Below are positions 14,124 to 28,058 of a stretch of DNA of 64,000 nucleotides, piece by piece. This DNA is from Megascapheus bottae. Taxonomy: Eukaryota; Chordata; Mammalia; Rodentia; Geomyidae. A model generated the notes under the pieces. That model was not told the DNA's origin and made no database searches. It worked only from the letters and a program-made list of their open reading frames with translations. Numbering within the stretch: position 1 is the first letter of the stretch; each line of letters begins with the position of its first letter. The stretch is from assembly GCA_024803745.1 (NCBI GenBank), contig JANJXV010001735.1, positions 1 to 64,000 on the forward strand, given 5' to 3'. Both the position numbers and the translations under genes were made by a program.

Positions 14124-16430
14124 CCATTTTATGACTTCACACACCTCCATTCTGAGTTTACACACCTCCATTCTATGACTTCACACACCTCCATTCTTTG
14201 ACGTCACACCTTTATTCTATGACTTCATACAACTTCATTCTTACTTTACAAACATCCATTCTATAACTTCACACACCTCCATTCTATGACTTCAAACAGC
14301 TCCATTCTGTGACTTCACACACCTCCATTCTATGACTTCACACACCTCCATTCTGTGACTTCACACACCTCCATTGTATGACTTCACACACTTCCATTGT
14401 GTCGTCACTCACCTCCATTCTATGAGTTCACACACCTCCGTTCTGACTTCAAACACCTACATTCTGTGACTTCACACACCACCATTCTGTATTCACACAG
14501 CTCCATTCTGTGACTTCACAAAACTCCATTCTATGATTTCACACACCTCCATACTATGACTTCACACAACTCCATCTATGACTTCACACACCTGCATTCT
14601 GACATCACACACCTCCATTCTATGACTTCACAGACCTCGAATCTGTGACTTCACTCACCTCCATTCTGTGACCTCACACACCCTCATTCTATGGTTTCAC
14701 ACACCTCCATTCTATGAATTCAACCTCCATTTTGACTTTACACACCTCCAATATATGACTTCAAACACCTCAATTCTGTGACTTCACACACCTCCATTCT
14801 ATGAATTCACACATCCATTTTGACTTCACACACCTCCAATATATGACTTCAAACACCTCAATTCTGTGACTTCACACACCTCCATTCTATGAGTTCATAC
14901 CATCCATTCTGTGACTTCACACACCTCCATTCTATGACTTCACACACTTCCATTCTGTGACTTCCCACACCTCCATTCTGTGACTTCACACACCTCCATT
15001 CTATGACTTCACACACCTCTATTCTGACTTCACACACCTCGATTCTATGACTTCACACACCTCCATTCTGACTTCACACACCTCCATTCTATGACTTGGC
15101 ACACCTCTATTCTGACTTCACACACTTCCATTCTGTGACTTCACACACCTCCCTTCGATGACTTCACACACCTACATTCTTTGACTTCACACACAACCAT
15201 TTTGACTTCACACCTCCATTCTGTGACTTCACACACTTACATTTGTGACTTCTCACACCACCTTTTTGATTTCACACATCCCCATTCTGTGACTTCACAC
15301 ACCTCCATTCTGTGACTTCACACACCTCCATTCTTTGATTTCAAACACCTCCCTTCCGTGACTTCACCCACCTCCATTCTATGAATTCACACACCTCCAT
15401 TCTATGACTTCACACACTTCCATTCTCTGACTTCCCACACCTCCTTTCTATGACTTCACCCACCTTTATTCTATGTCTTCACACCTCCATTCTGACTTCA
15501 CACACCTCCATTCTGTGACTTCACACACCTCCATTATATGATATCACACACCTCCATTCTATGACTTCACACACCTCCATTCTATGACTTCACACACTTC
15601 CATTCTCACGTCACACACCTCCATTCTATGAGTTCACACACCTCCATTCTGACTTCACACACCTCCATTCTATGACTTCACACAACTCCATTCTGACTTC
15701 ACACACCTCTATTCTATGACTTCGCACACCTCCATTCTGATATCACACACCTCCATTCTATGACTTCACAGACCTCGAATCTGTGACTTCACTCGCCTGC
15801 ATTCTATGACTTTACATTCCTCCATTCTATGACTTCCCACACCTCCATTCTATGACTTCACAACCTCCATTATTTGACTTCACACATCTACATTCTGAGT
15901 TCACACAACTCCATTCGGTGACCTCACACATCTCCGTTCTGACTTCACACACCTCCATTCTATGACTTCACACACTTCCATTCTATGACTTCACACACCT
16001 CTATTCTGTGACTTCACAAACCTCCATTCTGAGTTCACACACCTCCATTCTGTGACTTCACACACCTCCATTCTGTGACTTCACACACCTCCATTGTGTG
16101 ACTTCACACACTTCCATTCTATGACTTCATAAACCTCCCTTTTATAATTTCACACACCTCCATTCTGTGACTTCACACACCTCCATTCTATGACCTCACA
16201 CACCCTCATTCTATGATTTCACACACCTCCATTCTATGATTTCACACATCCATTTTGACTTCACACACCTCTAATATATGACTTCAAACACCTCAATTCT
16301 ATGACTTCACACACCTCCATTCTATGACTTCGTTCCCTCCATTCTGTGACTTCAAACACCTCCATTCTATGACTTCACACACTTCCATTCTATGACTTCA
16401 CGCACCTCCATTTTATAACTTCACACACCT
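14124..16430. repeat. HOR unit B, copy 2
   Basis: This unit equals 2874-5180 shifted by 11,250 bp. It shares the TGTCGTCACTC, GACTTGGCACACC, CTCGATTCTATG and CTTCGTTCCCTCC variants, so it is closer to B copy 1 than to the adjacent B'. That relation supports duplication of a block of several units rather than of single B units. Confidence 0.85.
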
Positions 16431-18744
16431 CCATTTTATGACTTCACACACCTCCATTCTGAGTTTACACACCTCCATTCTATGACTTCACACACCTCCA
16501 TTCTTTGACGTCACACCTTTATTCTATGACTTCATACAACTTCATTCTTACTTTACAAACATCCATTCGATAACTTCACACACCTCCATTCTATGACTTC
16601 AAACAGCTCCATTCTGTGACTTCACACACCTCCATTCTATGACTTCACACACCTCCATTCTGTGACTTCACACACCTCCATTGTATGACTTCACACACTT
16701 CCATTGTGACGTCACTCACCTCCATTCTATGAGTTCACACACCTCCGTTCTGACTTCAAACACCTACATTCTATGACTTCTCACACCTCCATTCTGTATT
16801 CACACAGCTCCATTCTGTGACTTCACAAAACTCCATTCTATGATTTCACACACCTCCATACTATGACTTCACACAACTCCATCTATGACTTCACACACCT
16901 GCATTCTGACATCACACACCTCCATTCTATGACTTCACAGACCTCGAATCTGTGACTTCACTCACCTGCACTCTATGACTTCACACTCCTAATTCTATGA
17001 CTTTCCACACCTCCTTTCTATGACTTCACCACCTCCAATCTATGACTACACACCTCCATTCTGACTTCACACACCTTCATTCTGTGAATTCACACACCTC
17101 GATTCTATGTGTTCACATACCTCCATTCTATGACTTCACACACCTTCATTCTTACTTCAGAAACATCCATTCTATGACTTCACACAACCCCATTCTATGA
17201 CTTCACAAACCTCCATTCTATGACTTCACACACCTCCATTCTGAGTTCACACAACTCCATTCGGTGACTTCACACACCTCCATTCTGACTTGACACACCT
17301 CCATTCTATGACTTCACACACTTCCATTCTATGACTTCACCCACCTCCATTCTGTGATTTCACACACCTCCATTCTGTGTTCACACACCTCCATTCTGTG
17401 ACTTCACACACCTCCATTCTATGACTTCACACACCTCCATTCTATGACCTCACACACCCTCATTCTATGGTTTCACACACCTCCATTCTATGAATTCACA
17501 CATCCATTTTGACTTTACACACCTCCAATATATGACTTCAAACACCTCAATTCTGTGACTTCACACACCTCAATTCTATGAATTCACACATCCATTTTGA
17601 CTTCACACACCTCCTATATACGACTTCAAAGACCTCAATTCTGTGACTTCTCACACCTCCATTCTATGAGTTCATACCATCCATTCTGTGACTTCACACT
17701 CCTCCATTCTATGACTTCACACACTTCCATTCTGTGACTTCCCACACCTCCATTCTGTGACTTCACACACCTCCATTCTATGACTTCGCACACCTCTATT
17801 CTGACTTCACACACCTCCATTCTGTGACTTCACACACCTCCCTTCGATGACTTCACACACCTACATTCTTTGACTTCACACACAACCATTTAGACTTCAC
17901 ACCACCATTCTGTGACTTCACACACTTACATTTGTGACTTCTCACACCACCTTTTTGACTTCACACATCTCCATTCCTGTGACTTCACACACCTCCATCC
18001 TGTGATTTCACACACCTCCCTTCCGTGACTTCACCCACCTCCATTCTATGACTTCACACACCTCAATTCTATGACTTCACACACTTCCATTCTATGACTT
18101 CATAAACCTCCATTCCATGACTTCACACACCTCCATTCTATGAGTTCACACACCTCCATTCTTTGACTTCACACACCTCCATTTTGACTTCACACACCTA
18201 CATTCTGTGACTTCACACACCTCCATTTGTGACTCCACACACCACCATTTTGATTTCACACACCACCATTCTGTGACTTCACACACCTCCATTCTTTGAC
18301 TTCACACACCTCCGTTGTGACTTCACACACTTCCATTCTGTGACTTCACACACCTGCATTCTGAGTTCACACACCTCCATTTTGTGACTTCACAAACCTC
18401 TATTCTATGATTTCACACACCTCCATTTTAGGACGTCACACACCTCCATTTTGACTTCACACACTTTCATTCTCTGACTTCACACACCTCCATTCTATGA
18501 TTTCACATACCTTCATGCGATAACTTCACACACCTCCATTCTGTGACTTCACACACCTCCATTCTGAGTTCACACACCTCCATTCTGTGACTACCCCAAC
18601 CTCTATTCTATGATTTCACACACCTCCATTCTATGACTTCACACACCTCCATTTTAGGACGTCACACACCTCCATTTTGACTTCACACACTTCCATTTTG
18701 TGACTTCACACACCTCCATTCTATGACTTCACACACTTCCTTTG

Positions 18745-18752
18745 TGACGTCA
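18745..18752. promoter_or_regulatory. TGACGTCA palindrome in segment D (TTTGTGACGTCAC)
   Basis: This is an exact CRE-type 8-mer in a monomer where CTTCCTTTG replaces CTTCCATTC. Its duplicate lies at 30373, and relatives are in domain II (within the CCTTTGTGACG monomers at 33438 and 34222). It is a sequence match only. Confidence 0.3.
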
Positions 18753-18877
18753 CACACATCCATTCTATTAGTTCACACACCTACATTCTATGACTTCACA
18801 CACCTTCATTCGACTTCACACACCTCCATTCTGACTTCACACACCTCCATTATGTGACTTCACACACCTCCATTATA

Positions 18878-18885
18878 TGACGTCA
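18878..18885. promoter_or_regulatory. TGACGTCA palindrome in the CATTATATGACG monomer
   Basis: This is the most regularly repeated CRE-type site of the D family: 18878, 30506, 33577, 34361, 36144, 37338, 38741, 39983, 41612 and 43236. In nearly every case the next monomer is ACAACTCCGTTCTATG, so a two-monomer unit has spread as a block. Protein binding is not shown. Confidence 0.32.
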
Positions 18886-19465
18886 CACAACTCCGTTCTA
18901 TGACTTCACACACCTTCATTCTATGACTTCACACACCTCCATTCTGTGACTTCACACACCTCCATTCTATGACTTCACACACCTTCATTCTTACTTCACA
19001 AACATACATTCTATGACTTCACACACCTCCATTCTATGACTTCACACACCTCCATTCTGTGACTTCACACACCTCTATTCTGTGACTTCACACACCTCCA
19101 TTCTGTGACTTCACACAGCTACATTCTGTGACTTCACACACCTCCATTCTCCGACTTCACACACCTCCATTCTATGACTTCACACATCCATTTTGACTTC
19201 ACACACCTCCAATATATAACTTCAAACACCTCAATTCTGTGACTTCACACACCTCCATTCTATGAAATCATACCCGTCCATTCTGTGACTTCACACACCT
19301 CCTTTCTTTGACTTCACACACCTCCATTCTGTGACTTCACCCACCTCCATTCTGTGACTTCCCACACCTCGATTCTCCGACTTCACACCCCTCCAATTTG
19401 ACTTCACATACCTCCATTCTATGATTTCACACACCTCCAAACTGACTTCACACATCTAAATTTTA

Positions 19466-19473
19466 TGACGTCA
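19466..19473. promoter_or_regulatory. TGACGTCA palindrome in the TTTTATGACG monomer
   Basis: An exact 8-mer, duplicated at 31094. Similar TTTTATGACGTCAC monomers recur through domain II (for example near 35,015, 35,494, 36,344 and 37,000) and at about 48,350. Neighbouring TTTAGGACGTCAC monomers have GGACGTCA and miss the full palindrome by one base. Confidence 0.28.
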
Positions 19474-22400
19474 CACACCTCCATTTTGACTTGACATACC
19501 TCCATTATGTGACTCCACACACCTCGCTTCTGTGACTTCACACACCTCCCTTCTATGACTTCACACACTTCCATTCTATGACTTCACACACCGCCATTCC
19601 GTGACTTCACACACCTCCATTTTGACTTCACACACTTCCATTCTGTGACTTCACACACCTCCATTCTATGACTTCACACACTTCCATTGGGACGTCACAC
19701 ACCTCCATTCTATGTGTTCACACACCTACATTCTATGACTTCAAACAGCTCCATTCTATGACTTCACACACCTCCATTCTGTGACTTCACACACCTCCAT
19801 TGTATGACTTCACACACTTCCATTGTGACGTCACTCACCTCCATTCTATGAGTTCACACACCTCCGTTCTGACTTCAAACACCTACATTCTATGACTTCA
19901 CACACCTGCATTCTGTATTCACACAGCTCCATTCTGTGACTTCACAAAACTCCATTCTATGATTTCACACACCTCCATACTATGACTTCACACAACTCCA
20001 TCTATGACTTCACACACCTGCATTCTGACATCACACACCTCCATTCTATGACTTCACAGACCTCGAAACTGTGACTTCACTCACCTGCACTCTATGACTT
20101 CACACTCCTAATTCTATGACTTTCCACACCTCCTTTCTATGACTTGACCACCTCCAATCTATGACTACACACCTCCATTCTGACTTCACACACCTTCATT
20201 CGGTGAATTCACACAGCTCCATTCTATGTGTTCACATACCTCCGTCCTATGACTTCACACACCTTCATTCTTACTTCAGAAACATCCATTCTATGACTTC
20301 ACACAACCCCATTCTATGACTTCACAAACCTAAATTCTGTGACTTCACACACCTCCATTCTGAGTTCACACAACTCCATTCGGTGACTTCACACACCTCC
20401 ATTCTGACTTCACACACCTCCATTCTATGACTTCACACATCCATTTTGACTTCACACACCTCCTATATATGACTTCAACCACCTCAATTCTGTGACTTCA
20501 CAAACATCCATTCTATGAATTCACACATCCATTTTGACTTCACACACTTCCTATATATGACTTCAAACACCTCAATTCTGTGACTTCACACACCTCCATT
20601 CTATGAGTTCATACCATCCAATCTGTGACTTCACACACCTCCATTCTATGACTTCACACACTTCCATTCTGTGACTTCCCACACCTCCATTCTGTGACTT
20701 CACACACCTCCATTCTATGACTTCACACACCTCTATTCTGACTTCACACACCTCCATTCTATGACTTCACACACCTCCATTCTGACTTCACACACCTCCA
20801 TTCTATGACTTCGCACACCACTATTCTGACTTCACACACCTCCATTCTGTGACTTCACACACCTCCCTTCGATGACTTCACACACCTACATTCTTTGACT
20901 TCACACACAACCATTTTGACTTCACACCTCCATTCTGTGACTTCACACACTTACATTTGTGACTTCTCACACCACCTTTTTGACTTCACACATCTCCATT
21001 CTGTGACTTCACACACCTCCATTCTGTGACTTCACACACCTCCATTCTGTGATTTCACACACCTCCCTTCCGTGACTTCACCCACCTCCATTCTATGACT
21101 TCACACACCTCCATTCTATGACTTCACACACTTCCATTCTATGACTTCACACACCTCCATTCTATGATTTCACACACCTCCATTCTATGACTTCCCACAC
21201 CTTCATTCTTACTTCAGAAACATCCATTCTATGACTTCACACAACCCCATTCTATGACTTCACAAACCTCCATTCTATGACTTCACACACCTCCATTCTG
21301 AGTTCACACAACTCCATTCGGTGACTTCACACACCTCCATTCTGACTTGACACACCTCCATTCTATGACTTCACACACTTCCATTCTATGACTTCACCCA
21401 CCTCCATTCTGTGATTTCACACACCTCCATTCTGTGTTCACACACCTCCATTCTGTGACTTCACACACCTCCATTCTGTGACTTCACACACCTTCATTCT
21501 GTGACTTCACACACTTCCATTCTATGACTTCACACAACTCCATTCTTTGACTTCACAAACCTCCATTCTATGACTTCACACACCTCCATTCTATGACCTC
21601 ACACACCCTCATTCTATGGTTTCACACACCTCCATTCTATGAATTCAACATCCATTTTGACTTTACACACCTCCTATATATGACTTCAAACACCTCAATT
21701 CTGTGACTTCACACACCTCCATTCTATGAATTCACACATCCATTTTGACTTCTCACACCTCCAATATATGACTTCAAACACCTCAATTCTGTGACTTCAC
21801 ACACCTCCATTCTATGAGTTCATACCATCCATTCTGTGACTTCACACACCTCCATTCTATGACTTCACACACTTCCATTCTGTGACTTCCCACACCTCCA
21901 TTCTGTGACTTCACACACCTCCATTCTATGACTTCACACACCTCTATTCTGACTTCACACACCTCCATTCTATGACTTCACACACCTCCATTCTGACTTC
22001 ACACACCTCCATTCTATGACTTCGCACACCTCTATTCTGACTTCACACACCTCCATTCTGTGACTTCACACACCTCCCTTCGATGACTTCACACACCTAC
22101 ATTCTTTGACTTCACACACAACCATTTTGACTTCACACCTCCATTCTGTGACTTCACACACTTACATTTGTGACTTCTCACACCACCTTTTTGACTTCAC
22201 ACATCCCCATTCTGTGACTTCACACACCTCCATTCTGTGACTTCACACACCTCCATTCTTTGATTTCAAACACCTCCCTTCCGTGACTTCACCCACCTCC
22301 ATTCCATGACTTCACACACCTCCATTCTATGACTTCACACACTTCCATTCTCTGACTTCCCACACCTCCTTTCTATGACTTCACCCACCTCTATTCTATG

Positions 22401-23040
22401 ACTTCACACCTCCATTCTGACTTCACACACCTCCATTCTGTGACTTCACACACCTCCATTATATGATATCACACACCTCCATTCTATGACTTCACACACC
22501 TCCATTCTATGACTTCACACACTTCCATTGTCACGTCATACACCTCCATTCTATGACTTCACACACCTCCATTCTGACTTCACACACCTCCATTCTATGA
22601 CTTCACACACCTCCATTCTGACTTCACACATCTCTATTCTATGACTTCGCACACCTCCATTCTGATATCACACACCTCCATTCTATGACTTCACAGACCT
22701 CGAATCTGTGACTTCACTCGCCTTCATTCTATGACTTTACATTCCTCCATTCTATGACTTCGCACACCTCCATTCTATGACTTCACAACCTCCATTCTGT
22801 GACTTCACACATCTCCATTCTGAGTTCACACAACTCCATTCGGTGACTTCACACATCTCCATTCTGACTTCACACACCTCCATTCTATGACTTCACACAC
22901 TTCCATTCTATGACTTCACACACCTCTATTCTGTGACTTCACAAACCTCCATTCTGAGTTCACACACATCCATTCTGTGACTTCGCACTCCTCCATTCTG
23001 TGACTTCACACACCTCCATTGTGTGACTTCACACACCTCC

Positions 23041-25753
23041 ATTCTATGACTTCAAACAGCTCCATTCTGTGACTTCACACACCTCCATTCTATGACTTCA
23101 CACACCTCCATTCTGTGACTTCACACACCTCCATTGTATGACTTCACACACTTCCATTGTGACGTCACTCACCTCCATTCTATGAGTTCACACACCTCCG
23201 TTCTGACTTCAAACACCTACATTCTATGACTTCACACACCTGCATTCTGTATTCACACAGCTCCATTCTGTGACTTCACAAAACTCCATTCTATGATTTC
23301 ACACACCTCCATACTATGACTTCACACAACTCCATCTATGACTTCACACACCTGCATTCTGACATCACACACCTCCATTCTATGACTTCACAGACCTCGA
23401 ATCTGTGACTTCACTCACCTGCACTCTATGACTTCACACTCCTAATTCTATGACTTTCCACACCTCCTTTCTATGACTTCACCACCTCCAATCTATGACT
23501 ACACACCTCCACTCTGACTTCACACACCTTCATTCTGTGAATACACACACACCTCGATTCTATGTGTTCACATACCTCCATTCTATGACTTCACACACCT
23601 TCATTCTTACTTCAGAAACATCCATTCTATGACTTCACACAACCCCATTCTATGACTTCACAAACCTCCATTCTATGACTTCACACACCTCCATTCTGAG
23701 TTCACACAACTCCATTCGGTGACTTCACACACCTCCATTCTGACTTGACACACCTCCATTCTATGACTTCACACACTTCCATTCTATGACTTCACCCACC
23801 TCCATTCTGTGATTTCACACACCTCCATTCTGTGTTCACACACCTCCATTCTGTGACTTCACACACCTCCATTCTGTGACTTCACACACCTTCATTCTGT
23901 GACTTCACACACTTCCATTCTATGACTTCACACAACTCCATTCTTTGACTTCACAAACCTCCATTCTATGACTTCACACACCTCCATTCTATGACCTCAC
24001 ACACCCTCATTCTATGGTTTCACACACCTCCATTCTATGAATTCAACATCCATTTTGACTTTACACACCTCCTATATATGACTTCAAACACCTCAATTCT
24101 GTGACTTCACACACCTCCATTCTATGAATTCACACATCCATTTTGACTTCACACACCTCCAATATATGACTTCAAACACCTCAATTCTGTGACTTCACAC
24201 ACCTCCATTCTATGAGTTCATACCATCCATTCTGTGACTTCACACACCTCCATTCTATGACTTCACACACTTCCATTCTGTGACTTCCCACACCTCCATT
24301 CTGTGACTTCACACACCTCCATTCTATGACTTCACACACCTCTATTCTGACTTCACACACCTCCATTCTATGACTTCACACACCTCCATTCTGACTTCAC
24401 ACACCTCCATTCTATGACTTCGCACACCTCTATTCTGACTTCACACACCTCCATTCTGTGACTTCACACACCTCCCTTCGATGACTTCACACACCTACAT
24501 TCTTTGACTTCACACACAACCATTTTGACTTCACACCTCCAATCTGTGACTTCACACACTTACATTTGTGACTTCTCACACCACCTTTTTGACTTCACAC
24601 ATCCCCATTCTGTGACTTCACACACCTCCATTCTGTGACTTCACACACCTCCATTCTTTGATTTCAAACACCTCCCTTCCGTGACTTCACCCACCTCCAT
24701 TCCATGACTTCACACACCTCCATTCTATGACTTCACACACTTCCATTCTCTGACTTCCCACACCTCCTTTCTATGACTTCACCCACCTCTATTCTATGAC
24801 TTCACACCTCCATTCTGACTTCACACACCTCCATTCTGTGACTTCACACACCTCCATTATATGATATCACACACCTCCATTCTATGACTTCACACACCTC
24901 CATTCTATGACTTCACACACTTCCATTGTCACGTCATACACCTCCATTCTATGACTTCACACACCTCCATTCTGACTTCACACACCTCCATTCTATGACT
25001 TCACACACCTCCATTCTGACTTCACACATCTCTATTCTATGACTTCGCACACCTCCATTCTGATATCACACACCTCCATTCTATGACTTCACAGACCTCG
25101 AATCTGTGACTTCACTCGCCTTCATTCTATGACTTTACATTCCTCCATTCTATGACTTCGCACACCTCCATTCTATGACTTCACAACCTCCATTCTGTGA
25201 CTTCACACATCTCCATTCTGAGTTCACACAACTCCATTCGGTGACTTCACACATCTCCATTCTGACTTCACACACCTCCATTCTATGACTTCACACACTT
25301 CCATTCTATGACTTCACACACCTCTATTCTGTGACTTCACAAACCTCCATTCTGAGTTCACACACATCCATTCTGTGACTTCGCACTCCTCCATTCTGTG
25401 ACTTCACACACCTCCATTGTGTGACTTCACACACTTCCATTCTATGACTTCATAAACCTCCCTTTTATAATTTCACACACCTCCATTCTGTGACTTCACA
25501 CACCTCCATTCTATGACCTCACACACCCTCATGCTATGATTTCACACACCTCCATTCTATGATTTCACATATCCATTTTGACTTCACACACCTCTCATAT
25601 ATGACTTCAGACACCTCAATTCTGTGACTTCACACACCTCCATTCTATGACATCGTACCCTCCATTCTGTGACTTCAAACACCTCCATTCTATGACTTCA
25701 CACACTTCCATTCTATGACTTCACGCACCTCCATTTTATAACTTCACACACCT
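23041..25753. repeat. HOR unit A, copy 3, left-truncated
   Basis: The unit matches 11,411-14,123 at +11,630. It lacks the first 157 bp or so of unit A because the C-to-A junction falls at about 23,035. Differences from copy 2 include CACCTCCTATATATG at about 24,064 (G became C) and ACTTCAGACACC at about 25,605 (A became G). Confidence 0.83.
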
Positions 25754-28058
25754 CCATTTTATGACTTCACACACCTCCATTCTGAGTTTACACACCTCCA
25801 TTCTATGACTTCACACACCTCCATTCTTTGACGTCACACCTTTATTCTATGACTTCATACAACTTCATTCTTACTTTACAAACATCCATTCTATAACTTC
25901 ACACACCTCCATTCTATGACTTCAAACAGCTCCATTCTGTGACTTCACACACCTCCATTCTATGACTTCACACACCTCCATTCTGTGACTTCACACACCT
26001 CCATTGTATGACTTCACACACTTCCATTGTGTCGTCACTCACCTCCATTCTATGAGTTCACACACCTCCGTTCTGACTTCAAACACCTACATTCTGTGAC
26101 CTCACACACCACCATTCTGTATTCACACAGCTCCATTCTGTGACTTCACAAAACTCCATTTTATGATTTCACACACCTCCATACTATGACTTCACACAAC
26201 TCCATCTATGACTTCACACACCTGCATTCTGACATCACACACCTCCATTCTATGACTTCACAGACCTCGAATCTGTGACTTCACTCACCTCCATTCTGTG
26301 ACCTCACACACCCTCATTCTATGGTTTCACACACCTCCATTCTATGAATTCAACCTCCATTTTGACTTTACACACCTCCAATATATGACTTCAAACACCT
26401 CAATTCTGTGACTTCACACACCTCCATTCTATGAATTCACACATCCATTTTGACTTCACACACCTCCAATATATGACTTCAAACACCTCAATTCTGTGAC
26501 TTCACACACCTCCATTCTATGAGTTCATACCATCCATTCTGTGACTTCACACACCTCCATTCTATGACTTCACACACTTCCATTCTGTGACTTCCCACAC
26601 CTCCATTCTGTGACTTCACACACCTCCATTCTATGACTTCACACACCTCTATTCTGACTTCACACACCTCGATTCTATGACTTCACACACCTCCATTCTG
26701 ACTTCACACACCTCCATTCTATGACTTGGCACACCTCTATTCTGACTTCACACACTTCCATTCTGTGACTTCACACACCTCACTTCGATGACTTCACACA
26801 CCTACATTCTTTGACTTCACACACAACCATTTTGACTTCACACCTCCATTCTGTGACTTCACACACTTACATTTGTGACTTCTCACACCACCTTTTTGAT
26901 TTCACACATCCCCTTCTGTGACTTCACACACCTCCATTCTGTGACTTCACACACCTCCATTCTGTGATTTCAAACACCTCCCTTCCGTGACTTCACCCAC
27001 CTCCATTCTATGACTTCACACACCTCCATTCTATGACTTCACACACTTCCATTCTCTGACTTCCCACACCTCCTTTCTATGACTTCACCCACCTTTATTC
27101 TATGTCTTCACACCTCCATTCTGACTTCACACACCTCCATTCTGTGACTTCACACACCTCCATTATATGATATCACACACCTCCATTCTATGACTTCACA
27201 CACCTCCATTCTATGACTTCACACACTTCCATTCTCACGTCACACACCTCCATTCTATGAGTTCACACACCTCCATTCTGACTTCACACACCTCCATTCT
27301 ATGACTTCACACAACTCCATTCTGACTTCACACACCTCTATTCTATGACTTCGCACACCTCCATTCTGATATCACACACCTCCATTCTATGACTTCACAG
27401 ACCTCGAATCTGTGACTTCACTCGCCTGCATTCTATGACTTTACATTCCTCCATTCTATGACTTCCCACACCTCCATTCTATGACTTCACAACCTCCATT
27501 ATTTGACTTCACACATCTACATTCTGAGTTCACACAACTCCATTCGGTGACCTCACACATCTCCGTTCTGACTTCACACACCTCCATTCTATGACTTCAC
27601 ACACTTCCATTCTATGACTTCACACACCTCTATTCTGTGACTTCACAAACCTCCATTCTGAGTTCACACACCTCCATTCTGTGACTTCACACACCTCCAT
27701 TCTGTGACTTCACACACCTCCATTGTGTGACTTCACACACTTCCATTCTATGACTTCATAAACCTCCCTTTTATAATTTCACACACCTCCATTCTGTGAC
27801 TTCACACACCTCCATTCTATGACCTCACACACCCTCATTCTATGATTTCACACACCTCCATTCTATGATTTCACACATCCATTTTGACTTCACACACCTC
27901 TAATATATGACTTCAAACACCTCAATTCTATGACTTCACACACCTCCATTCTATGACTTCGTACCCTCCATTCTGTGACTTCAAACACCTCCATTCTATG
28001 ACTTCACACACCTCCATTCTATGACTTCGTACCCTCCATTTTATAACTTCACACACCT
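25754..28058. repeat. HOR unit B, copy 3
   Basis: This unit is at +11,630 from B copy 2 at its start and +11,628 at its end. One base is lost at about 26,913 (CATCCCCTTCTG against CATCCCCATTCTG) and one in a local patch near 28,028. It keeps CTCGATTCTATG and GACTTGGCACACC. Its own substitutions include GACCTCACACACC at about 26,099, CACTTCGATG at about 26,781 and GTGATTTCAAAC at about 26,940. Confidence 0.83.

Larger units (their letters stand above)
17976..19735. repeat. Segment D, copy 1, diverged block inside long C
   Basis: This segment carries variants absent from A and B units: TTTAGGACGTCACAC, CACTTCCTTTGTGACGTCAC, CTATTAGTTCACAC, CATTATATGACGTCAC, CCATTGGGACGTCAC, CTCCGACTTCAC and CACCGCCATTCCGTGAC. 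The same variants dominate 32,830-43,430, so D and domain II are one family. The left edge is marked by CCATTCCTGTGAC at about 17,973. The right edge is where the TTCAAACAGCTCC marker of A-type sequence resumes at about 19,740. Confidence 0.75.
16431..23040. repeat. HOR unit C, long copy 2
   Basis: The unit has four parts in order: an A-like segment (16,431 to about 17,975), segment D (about 17,976-19,735), a second A-like segment (about 19,736-21,199), and a third A-like segment (about 21,200-23,040). The 61-codon phase marker occurs in each A-like part (17,635; 20,572; 21,783). The unit ends abruptly at about 23,035, where CCATTGTGTGACTTCACAC runs directly into ACCTCCATTCTATGAC and the TTCAAACAGC marker of the next A unit. 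The anchor part of that A unit is skipped. Confidence 0.8.
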
